This document shows positions 17,503-26,888 of a DNA stretch of 64,000 nt, piece by piece. The stretch spans positions 3,038,001 through 3,102,000 of the forward strand of contig NZ_VFMX01000001.1 in assembly GCF_006715285.1 (NCBI RefSeq), read 5' to 3'. Position 1 is the stretch's first letter. Every line of letters begins with the position of its first letter. Position numbers and translations under genes: made by a program. Under the pieces are notes generated by a model. That model saw nothing but the letters and a program-made list of their open reading frames with translations. It was not told the origin of the DNA and did not search any database. The stretch comes from Arthrobacter sp. SLBN-83 (GTDB taxonomy: Bacteria > Actinomycetota > Actinomycetes > Actinomycetales > Micrococcaceae).

Positions 17503-17509
17503 GACAGTC

Positions 17510-17515
17510 ACTCTA
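17510..17515 (-). promoter_or_regulatory. -10 box that decides the pncB start
   Basis: TAGAGT on the minus strand with a 7-base spacer to the GTG at 17502. The alternative GTG at 17511 lies inside this hexamer. Confidence 0.55.
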
Positions 17516-17586
17516 GTCCCCGCCGGCTCCCGCGTCTCGCTTCGCTTCGCCGTGGGGCCCTCGCCGGCGTGGGCCCATGCGCCCCA

Positions 17587-17592
17587 TAGAAT
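17587..17592 (+). promoter_or_regulatory. -10 box of the clpS promoter
   Basis: TAGAAT, 6 bases before the clpS ATG. One of the best matches to the consensus in the window. Confidence 0.6.
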
Positions 17593-17598
17593 GGACAG

Positions 17599-17982
17599 AT
17601 GACCATAAGCGTTGCGCCCGGCCCTGATACACAGGAGGGCATCCGGACCGGCACAGCAGAGTCCACCGACTCCCTGACCGCGCCGGACATCCCCTGGAAC
17701 CTGGTGATCTGGAACGATCCCGTCAATCTCATGAGCTACGTCAGCTACGTGTTCCAAAGCTACTTCGGCTATTCGGAGACCAAGGCGAACAAGCTGATGA
17801 TGGAGGTCCACAAGAAGGGCCGGTCCATCGTCGCCTCGGGCAGCAAGGAACAGGTGGAGCGCCACGCCGTGGCCATGCACGGGTTCGGGCTCTGGGCCAC
17901 GGTGGAAAAGGCCAGCGGTGGCCCCGGCGGCAACTCGGGCAAGTCCGGCGGTTCGGGCCAGGGTAAGGGGAAGCGTGGCTAA
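17599..17982 (+). CDS. clpS: ClpS, adaptor of the ClpAP/ClpCP protease
   Basis: 127-aa adaptor that binds N-degron substrates and delivers them to the Clp unfoldase. The core is WNLVIWNDPVNLMSYVSYVFQSYFGYSETKANKLMMEVHKKGRSIV, split over residues 35-80, with the NDP loop and HKKG motif of ClpS. The last 25 residues are Gly/Ser/Lys repeats and probably disordered. The message is probably leaderless (TAGAAT). Eight bases overlap the start of the DUF2017 gene. In actinobacteria the two usually travel together. Confidence 0.95.
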   Translation: MTISVAPGPDTQEGIRTGTAESTDSLTAPDIPWNLVIWNDPVNLMSYVSYVFQSYFGYSETKANKLMMEVHKKGRSIVASGSKEQVERHAVAMHGFGLWATVEKASGGPGGNSGKSGGSGQGKGKRG

Positions 17983-18541
17983 GGCATTCAAATATGGACT
18001 CAAAGGCATCACCGGGTACCTGGAACCGGCCGAACGGGACCTGCTGCGCAGCCTGATTGACGATGTCATTTCCATGCTCCAGCCGGAGGACCGTGCCGGG
18101 CAGGACCCGCTGGCGGCCTTGATCGGGCTCGACATGGACGTGGCCGAGCCAACGGACCGTGCCGTGAAGCGGCTGCTGCCCAACGTGGTGAAGGACGACG
18201 GCGGCGCGTCCCTTGAGTTCCGCCAGCTCACCGAGCGTTCACTGCGGGAAACAAAGATCGGTGCGCTGCGTGCGGCGGCGCTGGACCTGGACAAGGACGA
18301 GATCGTGCTGACGCCCGAGGGCGCAAAGCACTGGTCCATGGCACTGAACGATGTCCGCCTTGTATTGGCAGAGCGGCTGGACATCAGGGACGAAGCCGAC
18401 GCCGAGCATGTCCACCGTATGCAGGACTGGTCCCAGGCCGAGGATGTGGAGAGCTACCTGGCGCTGGTGTACAACTTCACCACCTGGCTGCAGGAGTCCC
18501 TGGTCCAGGCCATGCTGCAGTCCATGGAATCCCGCCGGTGA
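17975..18541 (+). CDS. DUF2017 family protein
   Basis: 188-aa mostly helical cytoplasmic protein with no visible catalytic motif. Conserved-looking blocks are EPAERDLLRSLIDDVISML near the N-terminus and DVESYLALVYNFTTWLQESLVQAML at the C-terminus. It starts with GTG inside the last codons of clpS and so is translationally coupled. That conserved pairing suggests a role with the ClpS adaptor or its protease, but no function is established. Confidence 0.87.
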   Translation: MAKAFKYGLKGITGYLEPAERDLLRSLIDDVISMLQPEDRAGQDPLAALIGLDMDVAEPTDRAVKRLLPNVVKDDGGASLEFRQLTERSLRETKIGALRAAALDLDKDEIVLTPEGAKHWSMALNDVRLVLAERLDIRDEADAEHVHRMQDWSQAEDVESYLALVYNFTTWLQESLVQAMLQSMESRR

Positions 18542-18646
18542 GCCACGGCGGCCAGGGGGAGGCCGTCCGCTGTGACACAGCAGACACGAGTCGCTGGACA
18601 CAAGATGATGACTGACGCTTCCGGGACCACCTATCCTCGAATAACC

Positions 18647-19678
18647 ATGACAACAGCCTCGAGCGCGGAACCACCGGCGGAAACATCGCCCGCGGCCGCC
18701 GCAAGTGACCTGCCGGCCGCCGCCCCTGAAGCCCGGCCCATCGGCGTCTTCGATTCCGGCGTTGGCGGCCTCACCGTGGCCCGCTCCATCATTGACCAGC
18801 TTCCCAACGAGTCGATCCTCTACGTGGGGGACACCGCCCACGGCCCCTACGGGCCGCTGCCCATCGCGGAGGTGCGGGCCAACGCCCTGGGTGTGATGGA
18901 CGAACTGGTGGACTCCGGCGTCAAGCTGCTCACCATCGCCTGCAACTCGGCGTCGGCCGCTGTCCTGCGGGACGCCCGTGAACGGTACACCGCCAAGTAC
19001 GGTATCCCGGTCATCGAGGTCATCCAGCCCGCGGTGCGCCGCGCAGTTGCCGCCACCCGCAGCGGGAAGGTGGGCGTGATCGGAACCTCCGCCACCGTGG
19101 GCTCGCGGGCCTACGAGGACACCTTCGCCGCCGCCCCGGACCTGGACATCACGTCCGTGGCATGCCCTGAATTCGTCAGCTACGTGGAGGCCGGCATCAC
19201 CACGGGGCCGGCGCTGCTCGCCGTCGCCGAGGAATACCTGGCCCCGCTGAAGGCGGCCGGCGTGGACACCGTAGTGCTGGGCTGCACGCACTACCCCCTC
19301 CTGACGGGCGTGATCTCCTACGTCATGGGCGCCGACGTCACCCTGGTGTCCAGTGCCGAGGAAACCGCAAAAGACGTTTACCGCGCCCTGGCCACCCACA
19401 ACCTGCAGCGGACCTCCGAAGCCCCTCCCGAGCACCACTTTGTAGCCACCGGCGACGCAGGGCAGTTCGAGGCGCTCGCCCGGCGGTTCCTGGGCCCGGA
19501 GGTCCTGTCCGTCCGGCACGTGGACCACGTGGCCGCGCAGTACCCCACGGGGAGCCTGGCCCGCATCACCCCGGAGATGATCGCCGCGGCACAGAGCGCG
19601 CGGAACCGCCCCAGGATCTCCAACTTCGTGGGCGGCGGATTGGCCGACGCCGGCCGCACCGGAGGTCCCGGCCAGTGA
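18647..19678 (+). CDS. murI: Glutamate racemase
   Basis: 343-aa enzyme that makes D-glutamate for peptidoglycan. Signature [11 protein letters not shown], the first catalytic Cys in TIACNSASA and the second in [10 protein letters not shown] are all present. The C-terminus has an extra 40 residues beyond the usual end and the N-terminus has 35 Ala/Pro-rich residues, so it is longer than the 270-aa norm. ATG at 18647 is used; TATCCT lies 9 bases before it. An upstream in-frame ATG at 18605 remains possible. First gene of the murI-MBL-rph-rdgB series. Confidence 0.93.
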   Translation: MTTASSAEPPAETSPAAAASDLPAAAPEARPIGVFDSGVGGLTVARSIIDQLPNESILYVGDTAHGPYGPLPIAEVRANALGVMDELVDSGVKLLTIACNSASAAVLRDARERYTAKYGIPVIEVIQPAVRRAVAATRSGKVGVIGTSATVGSRAYEDTFAAAPDLDITSVACPEFVSYVEAGITTGPALLAVAEEYLAPLKAAGVDTVVLGCTHYPLLTGVISYVMGADVTLVSSAEETAKDVYRALATHNLQRTSEAPPEHHFVATGDAGQFEALARRFLGPEVLSVRHVDHVAAQYPTGSLARITPEMIAAAQSARNRPRISNFVGGGLADAGRTGGPGQ

Positions 19679-20472
19679 AGCTGACCATTGTGGGGTGCAC
19701 GGGCTCGTTCCCCGGGCCCGGCTCGCCGGCGTCGTGCTACCTCCTGACCGCCACCGACGGCGAGCGGACCTGGAAGGTGGTGATGGACCTCGGCAGCGGT
19801 GCGCTGGGGGCCATCCAGCGGTACACGGACCTGGAGGACATCGACGCGATCTTCCTCACCCACCTGCACCCGGACCACTGCATGGACCTGTGCGGCCTGC
19901 ACGTGGCCATCCGCTGGAAGCCCGGAGGCTGGGGCCGCGGCCGGATTCCCGTGTGGGGCCCCGCCGCCACGGCGGACCGGATGGCTACCGCTTACGGGCT
20001 GGACCTGGACCCGGGCATGCATGAAGAGTTCGACTTCACCAACTGGACCGAACGCAAACCGGTGACCGTGGGCCCCTTCACCGTCACCCCGTTCACCGTC
20101 AACCATCCCATCGAGGAGGCCTACGCCCTCCGGGTGGAAGTGGTTGAACCCGGCAAGGACGGCGCCCCGGTATCCCGCGTCCTGACCTATTCCGGAGACA
20201 CGGATTCCTGCGCCGGCCTCGAGGAAGCTGCCAAGGACGCGGACCTGTTCCTGTGCGAGGCAGCTTTCGAAGAGGGCCGGGACGACGGCATCAGTGACGT
20301 CCACCTCACGGGCAAGCGGGCTGGTGAAGCGGCAGCAGCTGCCGGTGCGCGGCGGCTCCTGCTGACCCACATCCCGGTGTGGACCTCCCAGACCACCGTC
20401 ATGGCCGAAGCCCGTCCGGTGTTCCCGGGCGACGTTGCCGTTGCCGTGGCGGGCGTGCACTACACCATCTAG
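19675..20472 (+). CDS. MBL-fold metallohydrolase (RNase Z/phosphodiesterase-like)
   Basis: 265 aa. Metal ligands are visible as [11 protein letters not shown] (His63, His65, Asp67, His68), with further ligands expected in [18 protein letters not shown] and LTHIPVW. The fold belongs with cyclic-nucleotide phosphodiesterases and RNase Z relatives. Residues after the first motif ([14 protein letters not shown]) resemble the CpdA-like or BN-type set. The GTG start overlaps the murI stop by four bases, and rph follows 85 bases on. A role in RNA processing is plausible from the neighbour but not shown. Confidence 0.88.
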   Translation: MKLTIVGCTGSFPGPGSPASCYLLTATDGERTWKVVMDLGSGALGAIQRYTDLEDIDAIFLTHLHPDHCMDLCGLHVAIRWKPGGWGRGRIPVWGPAATADRMATAYGLDLDPGMHEEFDFTNWTERKPVTVGPFTVTPFTVNHPIEEAYALRVEVVEPGKDGAPVSRVLTYSGDTDSCAGLEEAAKDADLFLCEAAFEEGRDDGISDVHLTGKRAGEAAAAAGARRLLLTHIPVWTSQTTVMAEARPVFPGDVAVAVAGVHYTI

Positions 20473-20545
20473 CCGCCTGCGGTGCCGTGCGGCCGGTGTC
20501 GATCCCGGCACCCGCTGCACCGCCACCGGCCGCAGCGGCACTCGA

Positions 20546-20551
20546 TAAGCT
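20546..20551 (+). promoter_or_regulatory. -10 box of the rph promoter
   Basis: TAAGCT, 6 bases before the rph ATG, suggesting that rph and rdgB can be transcribed separately from murI. Confidence 0.5.
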
Positions 20552-20557
20552 AAAGGC

Positions 20558-21316
20558 ATGACATCTGAAGCAACTGCAGTGCCCATTGTGCGCGCCGACG
20601 GCCGTGCCCCCGACCAGCTCCGGCCCATCAGCATCACCCGCGGATGGTCCAACCAGGCTGAAGGATCCGCACTGATCGAGTTCGGCAACACCAGGGTGCT
20701 GTGCACGGCCTCGCTGACCGCCGGTGTTCCGCGCTGGCTCAAGGGCGAGGGCCGCGGCTGGGTCACGGCGGAGTACGCCATGCTGCCCCGGGCCACCAAC
20801 ACCCGCTCAGACCGCGAGTCCGTCAAGGGCAAGATCGGCGGCCGAACCCACGAGATTTCGCGGCTGATCGGCCGCTCGCTGCGCTCCATCATCGACACCA
20901 AAGCCCTGGGTGAGAACACCATTGTGCTGGACTGCGACGTGCTCCAGGCCGACGGCGGCACCCGCACCGCGGCAATCACCGGCGCCTATGTAGCCCTGGC
21001 CGATTCCATCCGCTTTGCGCGCGACAACAAGCTGATCGCCCGGAATGCCCAGCCGCTGATTGATACCATCGCAGCCGTGTCCGTGGGCATCATCGACGGC
21101 GTCCCCATGCTGGACCTGCCGTACGTGGAGGACGTGCGGGCCGAAACCGACATGAACGTGGTGGTCACGGGTTCGGGCAAGTTCGTGGAGGTGCAGGGAA
21201 CGGCAGAGGGCGCCCCCTTCGACCGGGACGAGCTCAACCAGCTCTTGGACTTGGCGCTGCTCGGTACGGCCCAGCTGGCCGCCATCCAGCGCGAGACCCT
21301 GGCGGACACCCTGTGA
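20558..21316 (+). CDS. rph: Ribonuclease PH
   Basis: 252-aa phosphate-dependent 3'-5' exoribonuclease that trims tRNA precursors; it works as a hexamer of PNPase-like domains. Motifs: [18 protein letters not shown] at the start, [37 protein letters not shown] and [15 protein letters not shown], then [18 protein letters not shown]. Length is standard. It overlaps rdgB by four bases. Confidence 0.97.
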   Translation: MTSEATAVPIVRADGRAPDQLRPISITRGWSNQAEGSALIEFGNTRVLCTASLTAGVPRWLKGEGRGWVTAEYAMLPRATNTRSDRESVKGKIGGRTHEISRLIGRSLRSIIDTKALGENTIVLDCDVLQADGGTRTAAITGAYVALADSIRFARDNKLIARNAQPLIDTIAAVSVGIIDGVPMLDLPYVEDVRAETDMNVVVTGSGKFVEVQGTAEGAPFDRDELNQLLDLALLGTAQLAAIQRETLADTL

Positions 21317-21960
21317 GCGGCGCGGCGCCCCGGCTGGTGCTCGCCACGCACAATAAAGGCAAACTCCGGGAGCTGCGCGAACTGTTGCGCGGGCAGGTGC
21401 CCGGGCTCGACGTCGACACCCAGGTGGTGGACGCCGCTGCGGCAGGTGCGCCGGACGTCGTCGAAACCGGTGTGACGTTTGCCGAGAACTCACTGCTGAA
21501 GGCGCGGGCAGTGGCCGGCGCCACCGGCCTGGTGGCCATTGCAGACGACTCCGGACTGGCCGTGGACGTCATGGGCGGGGCTCCTGGTATCTTCTCCGCG
21601 CGCTGGGCCGGACGGCACGGAGACGACGCAGCCAACCTGGAACTCCTGCTGAACCAACTGTCCGATGTCCCGGATGAGCACCGCGGGGCCGCCTTCGTGT
21701 GCGCTGCCGCCCTGGCCCTGCCGGCAGATGGCGGGGGACCCGGCCGGGAAGTGGTGGAGTACGGCCAGCTCGAGGGGATCCTCCTTCGCGAACCGCGGGG
21801 AGCCGGCGGGTTCGGCTACGACCCCGTTCTTCAGCCGGCCGGCGAGGACCGCAGCTGTGCGGAACTGTCCGCAGAGGAAAAGAACGCCATCAGCCACCGC
21901 GGCAAGGCGTTCCGGGCGCTGCTGCCCTCGATTGTGGCAGCCCTGGAAGAGGCGGGCTAG
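21313..21960 (+). CDS. rdgB: XTP/dITP diphosphatase (RdgB/HAM1)
   Basis: 215-aa house-cleaning enzyme that hydrolyses ITP, dITP and XTP to monophosphates, keeping them out of DNA and RNA. Motifs: [18 protein letters not shown] (substrate loop), [51 protein letters not shown] and [18 protein letters not shown], as in Ham1 proteins. The GTG start overlaps the rph stop (GTGA). It is the last gene of the run and is followed by a strong hairpin. Confidence 0.96.
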   Translation: MSGAAPRLVLATHNKGKLRELRELLRGQVPGLDVDTQVVDAAAAGAPDVVETGVTFAENSLLKARAVAGATGLVAIADDSGLAVDVMGGAPGIFSARWAGRHGDDAANLELLLNQLSDVPDEHRGAAFVCAAALALPADGGGPGREVVEYGQLEGILLREPRGAGGFGYDPVLQPAGEDRSCAELSAEEKNAISHRGKAFRALLPSIVAALEEAG

Positions 21961-21970
21961 GAGAAATCAA

Positions 21971-22004
21971 AAAGGTGCGCACCCGCATTGGGGTGCGCAC
22001 CTTT
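21971..22004. terminator. Hairpin terminator between rdgB and the DedA gene
   Basis: Perfect 14-bp stem (AAAGGTGCGCACCC with GGGTGCGCACCTTT) around a six-base loop. It lies between two convergent genes and so can end transcription from both sides. There is no long T-run. Confidence 0.75.
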
Positions 22005-22050
22005 CTGCTGCCGCTGGACGGTTTTAGTGCCACCGGAAGGTGGAGCGCTG

Positions 22051-22860
22051 CTACTCCGGCCGGCTGCCGTGGATGTTCCGGGGCGTCTTCTGGTCCTCTT
22101 CCGGCCCGTGCTCCTCGATGAACTCATCCACGGCGTCGGTGCCGTAGGCCTGGGCCTGGCGCTTGGCCGACATGCCGCGCAGGACCTCGATGCCGATGGG
22201 AATGACCGAGACCAGCACGATGGCAATGAAGATGATGTCCAGGTTGTCGCGGACCCACGGCACCTTGTCACCCAGCAGGTAGCCGAGCAGCGTGACGCCG
22301 CCGCCCCAGAGGACAGCACCGATGACGTTGTACAGGAAAAACTTCCGCTTGCTCATCTGTGCAACGCCCACAATGACGGGCACGAACGTGCGGATGATGG
22401 GCACGAAGCGGGCCAGGATCAGGGCTTTGCCGCCGTGCTTTTCAAAGAATGCGTGGGCGTTCTCCACGTTCTCCCGCTTGAACAGCTTGGAGTTGGGTTT
22501 GTTGAAGATGGCGGGCCCCGCCTTGGACCCGATAAGGTACCCGGTCTGGTTGCCGATGATCGCCGAGACCACGATCAGCAGGGCCAGCAGCCAGATGTTG
22601 AATTTGATGGTGTCTGTGGCCACCAGCAGGCCGGCGGTGAACAGCATGGAGTCGCCCGGCAGGAAGAATCCCACCAGCAGGCCCGTCTCGGCGAAGATGA
22701 TTCCGCACACCAGCAGGACCACCCAGGGGGCGAGCACCGGATCGGCCAGGAAAACCTGGGGGTTCAGCCAATCGGGCAGGAAGGAAGCCATTCTCGGCTG
22801 GACCGGTCCCGCGCCGGCCAGCATGGACACCGCGAGGTCATTCATCACAGGAAAGTTCAC
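22051..22860 (-). CDS. DedA family membrane protein
   Basis: 269-aa SNARE-associated (VTT-fold) membrane protein of the DedA family, implicated in lipid-carrier flipping and membrane homeostasis. Typical blocks are FAETGLLVGFFLPGDSMLF, IGNQTGYLIGSKAG, FFEKHGGKALILARFVPIIRTFVPVIVGVAQM and NVIGAVLWGGGVTLLGYLLGD. The C-terminal 50 residues are charged. The GTG at 22860 is favoured because TACCCT on the minus strand ends 6 bases before it; an internal ATG at 22845 lacks such support. Divergent from the exonuclease-BRCT gene. Confidence 0.92.
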   Translation of the reverse strand: MNFPVMNDLAVSMLAGAGPVQPRMASFLPDWLNPQVFLADPVLAPWVVLLVCGIIFAETGLLVGFFLPGDSMLFTAGLLVATDTIKFNIWLLALLIVVSAIIGNQTGYLIGSKAGPAIFNKPNSKLFKRENVENAHAFFEKHGGKALILARFVPIIRTFVPVIVGVAQMSKRKFFLYNVIGAVLWGGGVTLLGYLLGDKVPWVRDNLDIIFIAIVLVSVIPIGIEVLRGMSAKRQAQAYGTDAVDEFIEEHGPEEDQKTPRNIHGSRPE

Positions 22861-22866
22861 CCCTCA

Positions 22867-22872
22867 AGGGTA
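22867..22872 (-). promoter_or_regulatory. -10 box of the DedA promoter
   Basis: TACCCT on the minus strand with a 6-base spacer to the GTG at 22860. Confidence 0.45.
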
Positions 22873-22914
22873 CTTGACGGGCCTGTCCCGACCGGGGCGG
22901 GACGTCCGCGGCGG

Positions 22915-22920
22915 TAAGGT
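22915..22920 (+). promoter_or_regulatory. -10 box of the exonuclease-BRCT promoter
   Basis: TAAGGT, 7 bases before the GTG at 22928. It fixes the start inside a much longer open frame. Confidence 0.55.
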
Positions 22921-22927
22921 AGGGGCC

Positions 22928-23989
22928 GTGGGTTTGGACTTTACGGCGATCGACTTCGAAACGGCCAACGGCTTCCGCGGCTCCCCGTGCTCCGTGGGGC
23001 TGACGAAGGTCAGGGGCGGCAGGATCGTCGAAGAGGCCTCCTGGCTGATGCGTCCACCGCCCGGGTACGACCACTTTGACTACCACAATGTCCGGATCCA
23101 CGGGATCACTCCAGCCGATGTTGCCGGCATGCCCCGCTTTGGTGAGCTGTTCCCCGAGATCGGCGCCTTCATCGGAGAGGACGTACTGGCAGCGCACAAC
23201 GCCGCGTTCGACCTGGGCGTGATCCGCTCGGCACTGGAAGTATCCGGCCTGCCCGGCCCCGCCTACGACTATGTCTGCACCGTCATGCTGTCCCGGCGCT
23301 GCTACTCGCTGGTCTCCAACTCGCTCCCGTTTGCCGCCGAGGAAGCAGGCGTCCCGCTGGTCAACCACCACGACGCTACGGAGGATGCCCGTGCCTGCGC
23401 CGGCATCCTCATTGACATCGCTGCCCGCAACGGTGCCAACAGCATCGCCGAGCTCTATCTTTCGCTGGGCCTGGCGGTACCGCGCCAACACGCCTTTGAT
23501 CCGGCCACCGGCGAGCTGTCCAAGCCCAGCCTCGCGGCGGTCGCCGGAGCCTCGGGCAACGGCGCCGCACTGGTCCGACGGTTCCAGTCCGGCTGGCCCG
23601 AGGAAGGGGCCAACCCCGAGCCCAATGCGGACGCCGAACCCAGCCACCCGCTGTATGCCCAGACCGTCGTATTCACGGGGCAGCTTTCCATCGACCGCCC
23701 GGAGGCGAAGCTCCGCTCGGCCCGGTGCGGCGCCCGGACGGAAAGCCGGGTCACGGCCCGCACCACCGTCCTGGTGGTGGGGGATGGGTTTGTTGCCTCC
23801 GACCTGCGCTCGGGCAGGCTCACCGGAAAGGCGCGCCGCGTCCTGGAACTGCACGAGCGGGGACAGGCCATCGAGGTGCTGTCCGAAGGCGAGTTCCTGC
23901 AAATGGTGGGCGGGGACGTCCCGGGTAGTCCGCAGGCTGCCGGTGCGGAGAGCTGGAATGGCGCACTGGCACCGGCGGTCAGCGCCTGA
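22928..23989 (+). CDS. DEDDh 3'-5' exonuclease with C-terminal BRCT domain
   Basis: 353 aa. Residues 1 to about 170 form a DNA polymerase III epsilon-like exonuclease: DFETAN (ExoI), the HNAAFDLGVI segment (ExoII) and NHHDATEDARAC (ExoIII). A hydrophilic linker (170-235) leads to a BRCT domain (about 238-325), recognised by LYAQTVVFTGQLS and later ARTTVLVVGDG and GKARRVLELHERGQAIEVLSEGEFLQMV. BRCT domains bind DNA ends or phosphopeptides, so the protein is likely a repair nuclease, not the replicative proofreader. The GTG start is set by the -10 box. Confidence 0.92.
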   Translation: MGLDFTAIDFETANGFRGSPCSVGLTKVRGGRIVEEASWLMRPPPGYDHFDYHNVRIHGITPADVAGMPRFGELFPEIGAFIGEDVLAAHNAAFDLGVIRSALEVSGLPGPAYDYVCTVMLSRRCYSLVSNSLPFAAEEAGVPLVNHHDATEDARACAGILIDIAARNGANSIAELYLSLGLAVPRQHAFDPATGELSKPSLAAVAGASGNGAALVRRFQSGWPEEGANPEPNADAEPSHPLYAQTVVFTGQLSIDRPEAKLRSARCGARTESRVTARTTVLVVGDGFVASDLRSGRLTGKARRVLELHERGQAIEVLSEGEFLQMVGGDVPGSPQAAGAESWNGALAPAVSA

Positions 23990-24096
23990 GCAGCATGCCC
24001 TGGCAGGTATCCCGGACCCGCCACGCTCCGGGGCGCCTACGGTAATCCGGCGCAACAAAGCTTGGCCGCCTGGCAGCAGCCTCCTACTCTTGCGTC

Positions 24097-24576
24097 ATGT
24101 CCTCCCTGTTCGCGTTTCCCAATCCCGTTAATGAGTACGCCGCCCGGGTCACCGCAGCGCTCGTGGTGCTGCTCGCCGTCGTCACCGCCGTGGCTGGCTC
24201 CGGGTGGGGGCTGCTGGCCATTGCCGTCGGGTTCTGGCTCCGGCTGCTCTTCGGCCCGCGGATTTCGCCACTGGCCTTGCTCTCGGTGAAGGTGATCACT
24301 CCGCGGCTGGGAAAGGTGCGGCTGGTCTCCGGGCCGCCCAAGCGCTTTGCACAAGGGATCGGCGCGGCAGTGTCCACCGCAGCGCTGCTCCTGTTCGCTG
24401 CAGGCGCGGCACCGGCGGCCTGGACGCTCCTGGGCGTCCTGGTGGTGGCGGCGTCCCTGGAAGCCTTCGCCGGATTCTGCCTTGGCTGCACCATCTTCGG
24501 GTTCCTGCAGCGCCGCGGACTGATCCCGGAGGACGTCTGCGAGGCCTGCAACAACATCAGCCTTCGCCGGTCGTAA
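24097..24576 (+). CDS. DUF4395 membrane protein
   Basis: 159 aa with about four membrane segments. An early FPNPVNEYAARVTAALV motif and cysteines in GFCLGCTIFGFL and CEACNN near the end mark the DUF4395 family, often found beside thioredoxin-like or rhodanese proteins. The function is unknown; the Cys pair hints at thiol chemistry in the membrane. TACTCT lies 6 bases before the ATG. Its 3' end overlaps the next gene tail to tail by 20 bases. Confidence 0.85.
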   Translation: MSSLFAFPNPVNEYAARVTAALVVLLAVVTAVAGSGWGLLAIAVGFWLRLLFGPRISPLALLSVKVITPRLGKVRLVSGPPKRFAQGIGAAVSTAALLLFAAGAAPAAWTLLGVLVVAASLEAFAGFCLGCTIFGFLQRRGLIPEDVCEACNNISLRRS

Positions 24577-25642
24577 CCTTTACCAGCTGATCGGCCATGC
24601 CCTGGATGACGTCCGGTGCTTCGAGGGCCTGGACCCATTCCGCCGGCAGGCAGTCCTCCCCGTACAGGGCGCCCAGGATGTTTCCCGCCAGCGAGCCTAC
24701 GGTGTTGCTGGCGCCGCTGTGGTTCACCGCCACCGCCAGGGCATCCCGGAAATGCTGGTCCGGCTGCGCGTCGGCAATGCCGGCCGGGAGCGTGGCAAGG
24801 ACGGCGTAAAGCGCGACGGCGAGGGCCTCCTCCGCCAGCCATCCTTCGCCCAGTGCCTGCACCAGTTCCTCCGGGGCAACAGGTTCCTTCTCCGCGAGGC
24901 GGAGGGCGGCCTGCAGCCGCTCCGGCAGTTCCGGCGCGACCTCCGGAAGGGTGGCGGCGTGGGCCGCGACTGAGGCCGCGGCGTCCCGCAGCGCCTCTCC
25001 GGACACCAGCCGGTGGATCAGCAGGCTGAAGATTCCGGCACTTTGGTGGGCCGCGGGATGCCCGTGCGTCAGGGCGGCGGCGTCGGCACTCAACTTGTAG
25101 ACGGCGTCGGGCGTGATATGTGGAATCAGCCCAAACGGCGCTGACCGCATCACCGTTCCGGGGCCTCTCGCGCCGGGGTTGACGGGGCGCACGGTGGTTC
25201 CCATCTCGCCGCTGGCCAGCCCGCTGACGCAGTCCTTGTCCGGGTGCCGGCGCTGCCGAAGCACCTCGTTGCCGTCGATCCAGCGGGGCTGGGGTGCCGG
25301 TGCTGACGGCCCGGCGTCCTCGCCCTGGGTGGCCAGCCAGCGCAGGTAGGCCAGCCAAAGGCAGGCGTTCACGTCCGCGCCCACCCCGGCGTTGGCCCAT
25401 TCCAGTGCCTCCACCAGGCCGTCAACGGTGTACAGGGTCAGTTGCGTCTCATCGGAAAAGTGGCGGGGGCCGGACAGGTCGCCAAGCCCGGTCAGGCCGT
25501 GCGCACCGAAGCGTTCCCGGATGTCGGCGATGGAATCGGACTCCACCGCGTAGCCCAGCGCATCTCCCAGCGCCCCGCCCAGGAGGCAGCCGTGGATCCG
25601 GGACTTGAGAGTGGGCGCGGGAATGCCGGGGTCAGTGCTCAT
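24557..25642 (-). CDS. ADP-ribosylglycohydrolase family protein
   Basis: 361-aa DraG-like enzyme that removes ADP-ribose from proteins or small molecules; Mg2+-dependent. Motifs: GCLLGGALGDALGYAVE (about 19-35), HFSDETQLTLYTVDGL with the acidic SDE metal site (usually DDT), NPGARGPGTVM, and NHSGASNTVGSLAGNILGALYG near the C-terminus, the last a hallmark of the family. The ATG gives MSTDPGIPAPTLKSRI. TACATT on the minus strand is 6 bases upstream. No partner ADP-ribosyltransferase is encoded in this window, so the target is unknown. Confidence 0.93.
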   Translation of the reverse strand: MSTDPGIPAPTLKSRIHGCLLGGALGDALGYAVESDSIADIRERFGAHGLTGLGDLSGPRHFSDETQLTLYTVDGLVEALEWANAGVGADVNACLWLAYLRWLATQGEDAGPSAPAPQPRWIDGNEVLRQRRHPDKDCVSGLASGEMGTTVRPVNPGARGPGTVMRSAPFGLIPHITPDAVYKLSADAAALTHGHPAAHQSAGIFSLLIHRLVSGEALRDAAASVAAHAATLPEVAPELPERLQAALRLAEKEPVAPEELVQALGEGWLAEEALAVALYAVLATLPAGIADAQPDQHFRDALAVAVNHSGASNTVGSLAGNILGALYGEDCLPAEWVQALEAPDVIQGMADQLVKVTTGEG

Positions 25643-25806
25643 GCTGTCAATGTACCGTCCCCTGCACGCCTGCCAGTCAATCCACCGCCCTGGCGCACCA
25701 TCGACAGCTCCTGTCCAGCAAACGCACAGCCTTGGCTGGAATACTGCTCGGGTTGCCGTGGCCAGTCCGCCAGCAGGCACCCGACTCCCACACGTAAGGT
25801 TTCCCC

Positions 25807-26820
25807 ATGAGCACCCCAGTCCCAGTCCGCGACGCACTGCAGCCCGGCGGTACTGCCACCGCCCCCGGCGGCCTGCTGCCCCGCCTGGTGGCCGAGGCCT
25901 TCGGCAGCCTCTTCCTGGCCGTGGCCGGGCTTGGTGTGCCGCTGTTCAGCATTCCGCAGTCCAGTCCCGTGCCCGCCGCGCTTGCCGCCGGGCTGGCCAT
26001 CACCGCCGCGATGCTCGCCTTCGGACACGTCTCCGGCGGCCACTTCAACCCCGCCATCACCCTGGGGCACCTCCTGGCCGGGCGGATCCGCGCCGGCGCC
26101 GCTGGAGCCTACGCCGCAGCCCAGGTGGTGGGTGCCCTGGTGGGCGCCCTCGCCCTGTTCGGCATCCTCCGGACCCTGCCCAGCATCCCGGACAGCCGCA
26201 CGGCCTTCGACACCGTGGCAGCAGGTTTTGCTGACCACTCCATCATCCAGGCGCCCCTCGCCGCCGTCGTACTCCTGGAACTGCTGGGAGCCGCGATCAT
26301 CGTGGCAGTCTTCCTCGGCGCAGCCGGCCGTGGCGGCAGCCGCACCGTGGCGGCCGTTGCCGTGGGACTGTCCTTCGCGGCCCTGCTCCAGGTGGGCCAG
26401 TCGGTGGGAAACCTGCCCTTCAACCCCGCCCGCGCAGTGGCGTCCGCCGTCTTCAGCTCGGGCTGGGCTGTGGAGCAGCTGTGGGTCTTCCTGGTGGCGC
26501 CGCTGGCCGGCGCCGCAATCGCGGGCCTGGCGTTCCGGATCACCGCGGGCGCTGAGCCTGCTGTCGCCGATGCGCTTTCCAGCGATGGCAAGGTTGGTGG
26601 CGACCGGACACGCACGGACGCGGACGTGCCGGAAGCGGACGACGCCGACGGCCTCGATGCGGACGGTCCGGGCGCGGACAGCCTGGACGGGGCCACCACG
26701 GGCACTGACGACGACGGCGCCGCGGCCCCCAGCACCGGCGCCGGTACGGCCGCCACGGCTGGGCGGGAAAAGTCCCGCGTCAGCGAGGCCCAGGAATTCT
26801 TCGACGGGAAGCGGTCCTGA
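25807..26820 (+). CDS. Aquaporin / MIP family channel
   Basis: 337-aa channel for water or small neutral solutes. Six membrane segments carry two half-helix NPA motifs: HFNPAIT (NPA at 81-83) and PFNPARA (NPA at 206-208). The arginine after the second NPA supports the AqpZ-like filter. After residue 250 there is a long acidic, Ala/Asp/Thr-rich tail of about 85 residues, unusual for the family and probably disordered. TAAGGT lies 6 bases before the ATG. Confidence 0.92.
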   Translation: MSTPVPVRDALQPGGTATAPGGLLPRLVAEAFGSLFLAVAGLGVPLFSIPQSSPVPAALAAGLAITAAMLAFGHVSGGHFNPAITLGHLLAGRIRAGAAGAYAAAQVVGALVGALALFGILRTLPSIPDSRTAFDTVAAGFADHSIIQAPLAAVVLLELLGAAIIVAVFLGAAGRGGSRTVAAVAVGLSFAALLQVGQSVGNLPFNPARAVASAVFSSGWAVEQLWVFLVAPLAGAAIAGLAFRITAGAEPAVADALSSDGKVGGDRTRTDADVPEADDADGLDADGPGADSLDGATTGTDDDGAAAPSTGAGTAATAGREKSRVSEAQEFFDGKRS

Positions 26821-26834
26821 TCACGGCACCGATG

Positions 26835-26854
26835 CGCCGCACCGCGGCGTTTTT
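26835..26854 (+). terminator. Short hairpin terminator after the aquaporin
   Basis: CGCCGC and GCGGCG pair around three bases and are followed directly by five T, a small but regular intrinsic terminator. Confidence 0.7.
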
Positions 26855-26888
26855 CTGAAGTGTCAGTGGCTGCCGATAGCTTAGGAAT

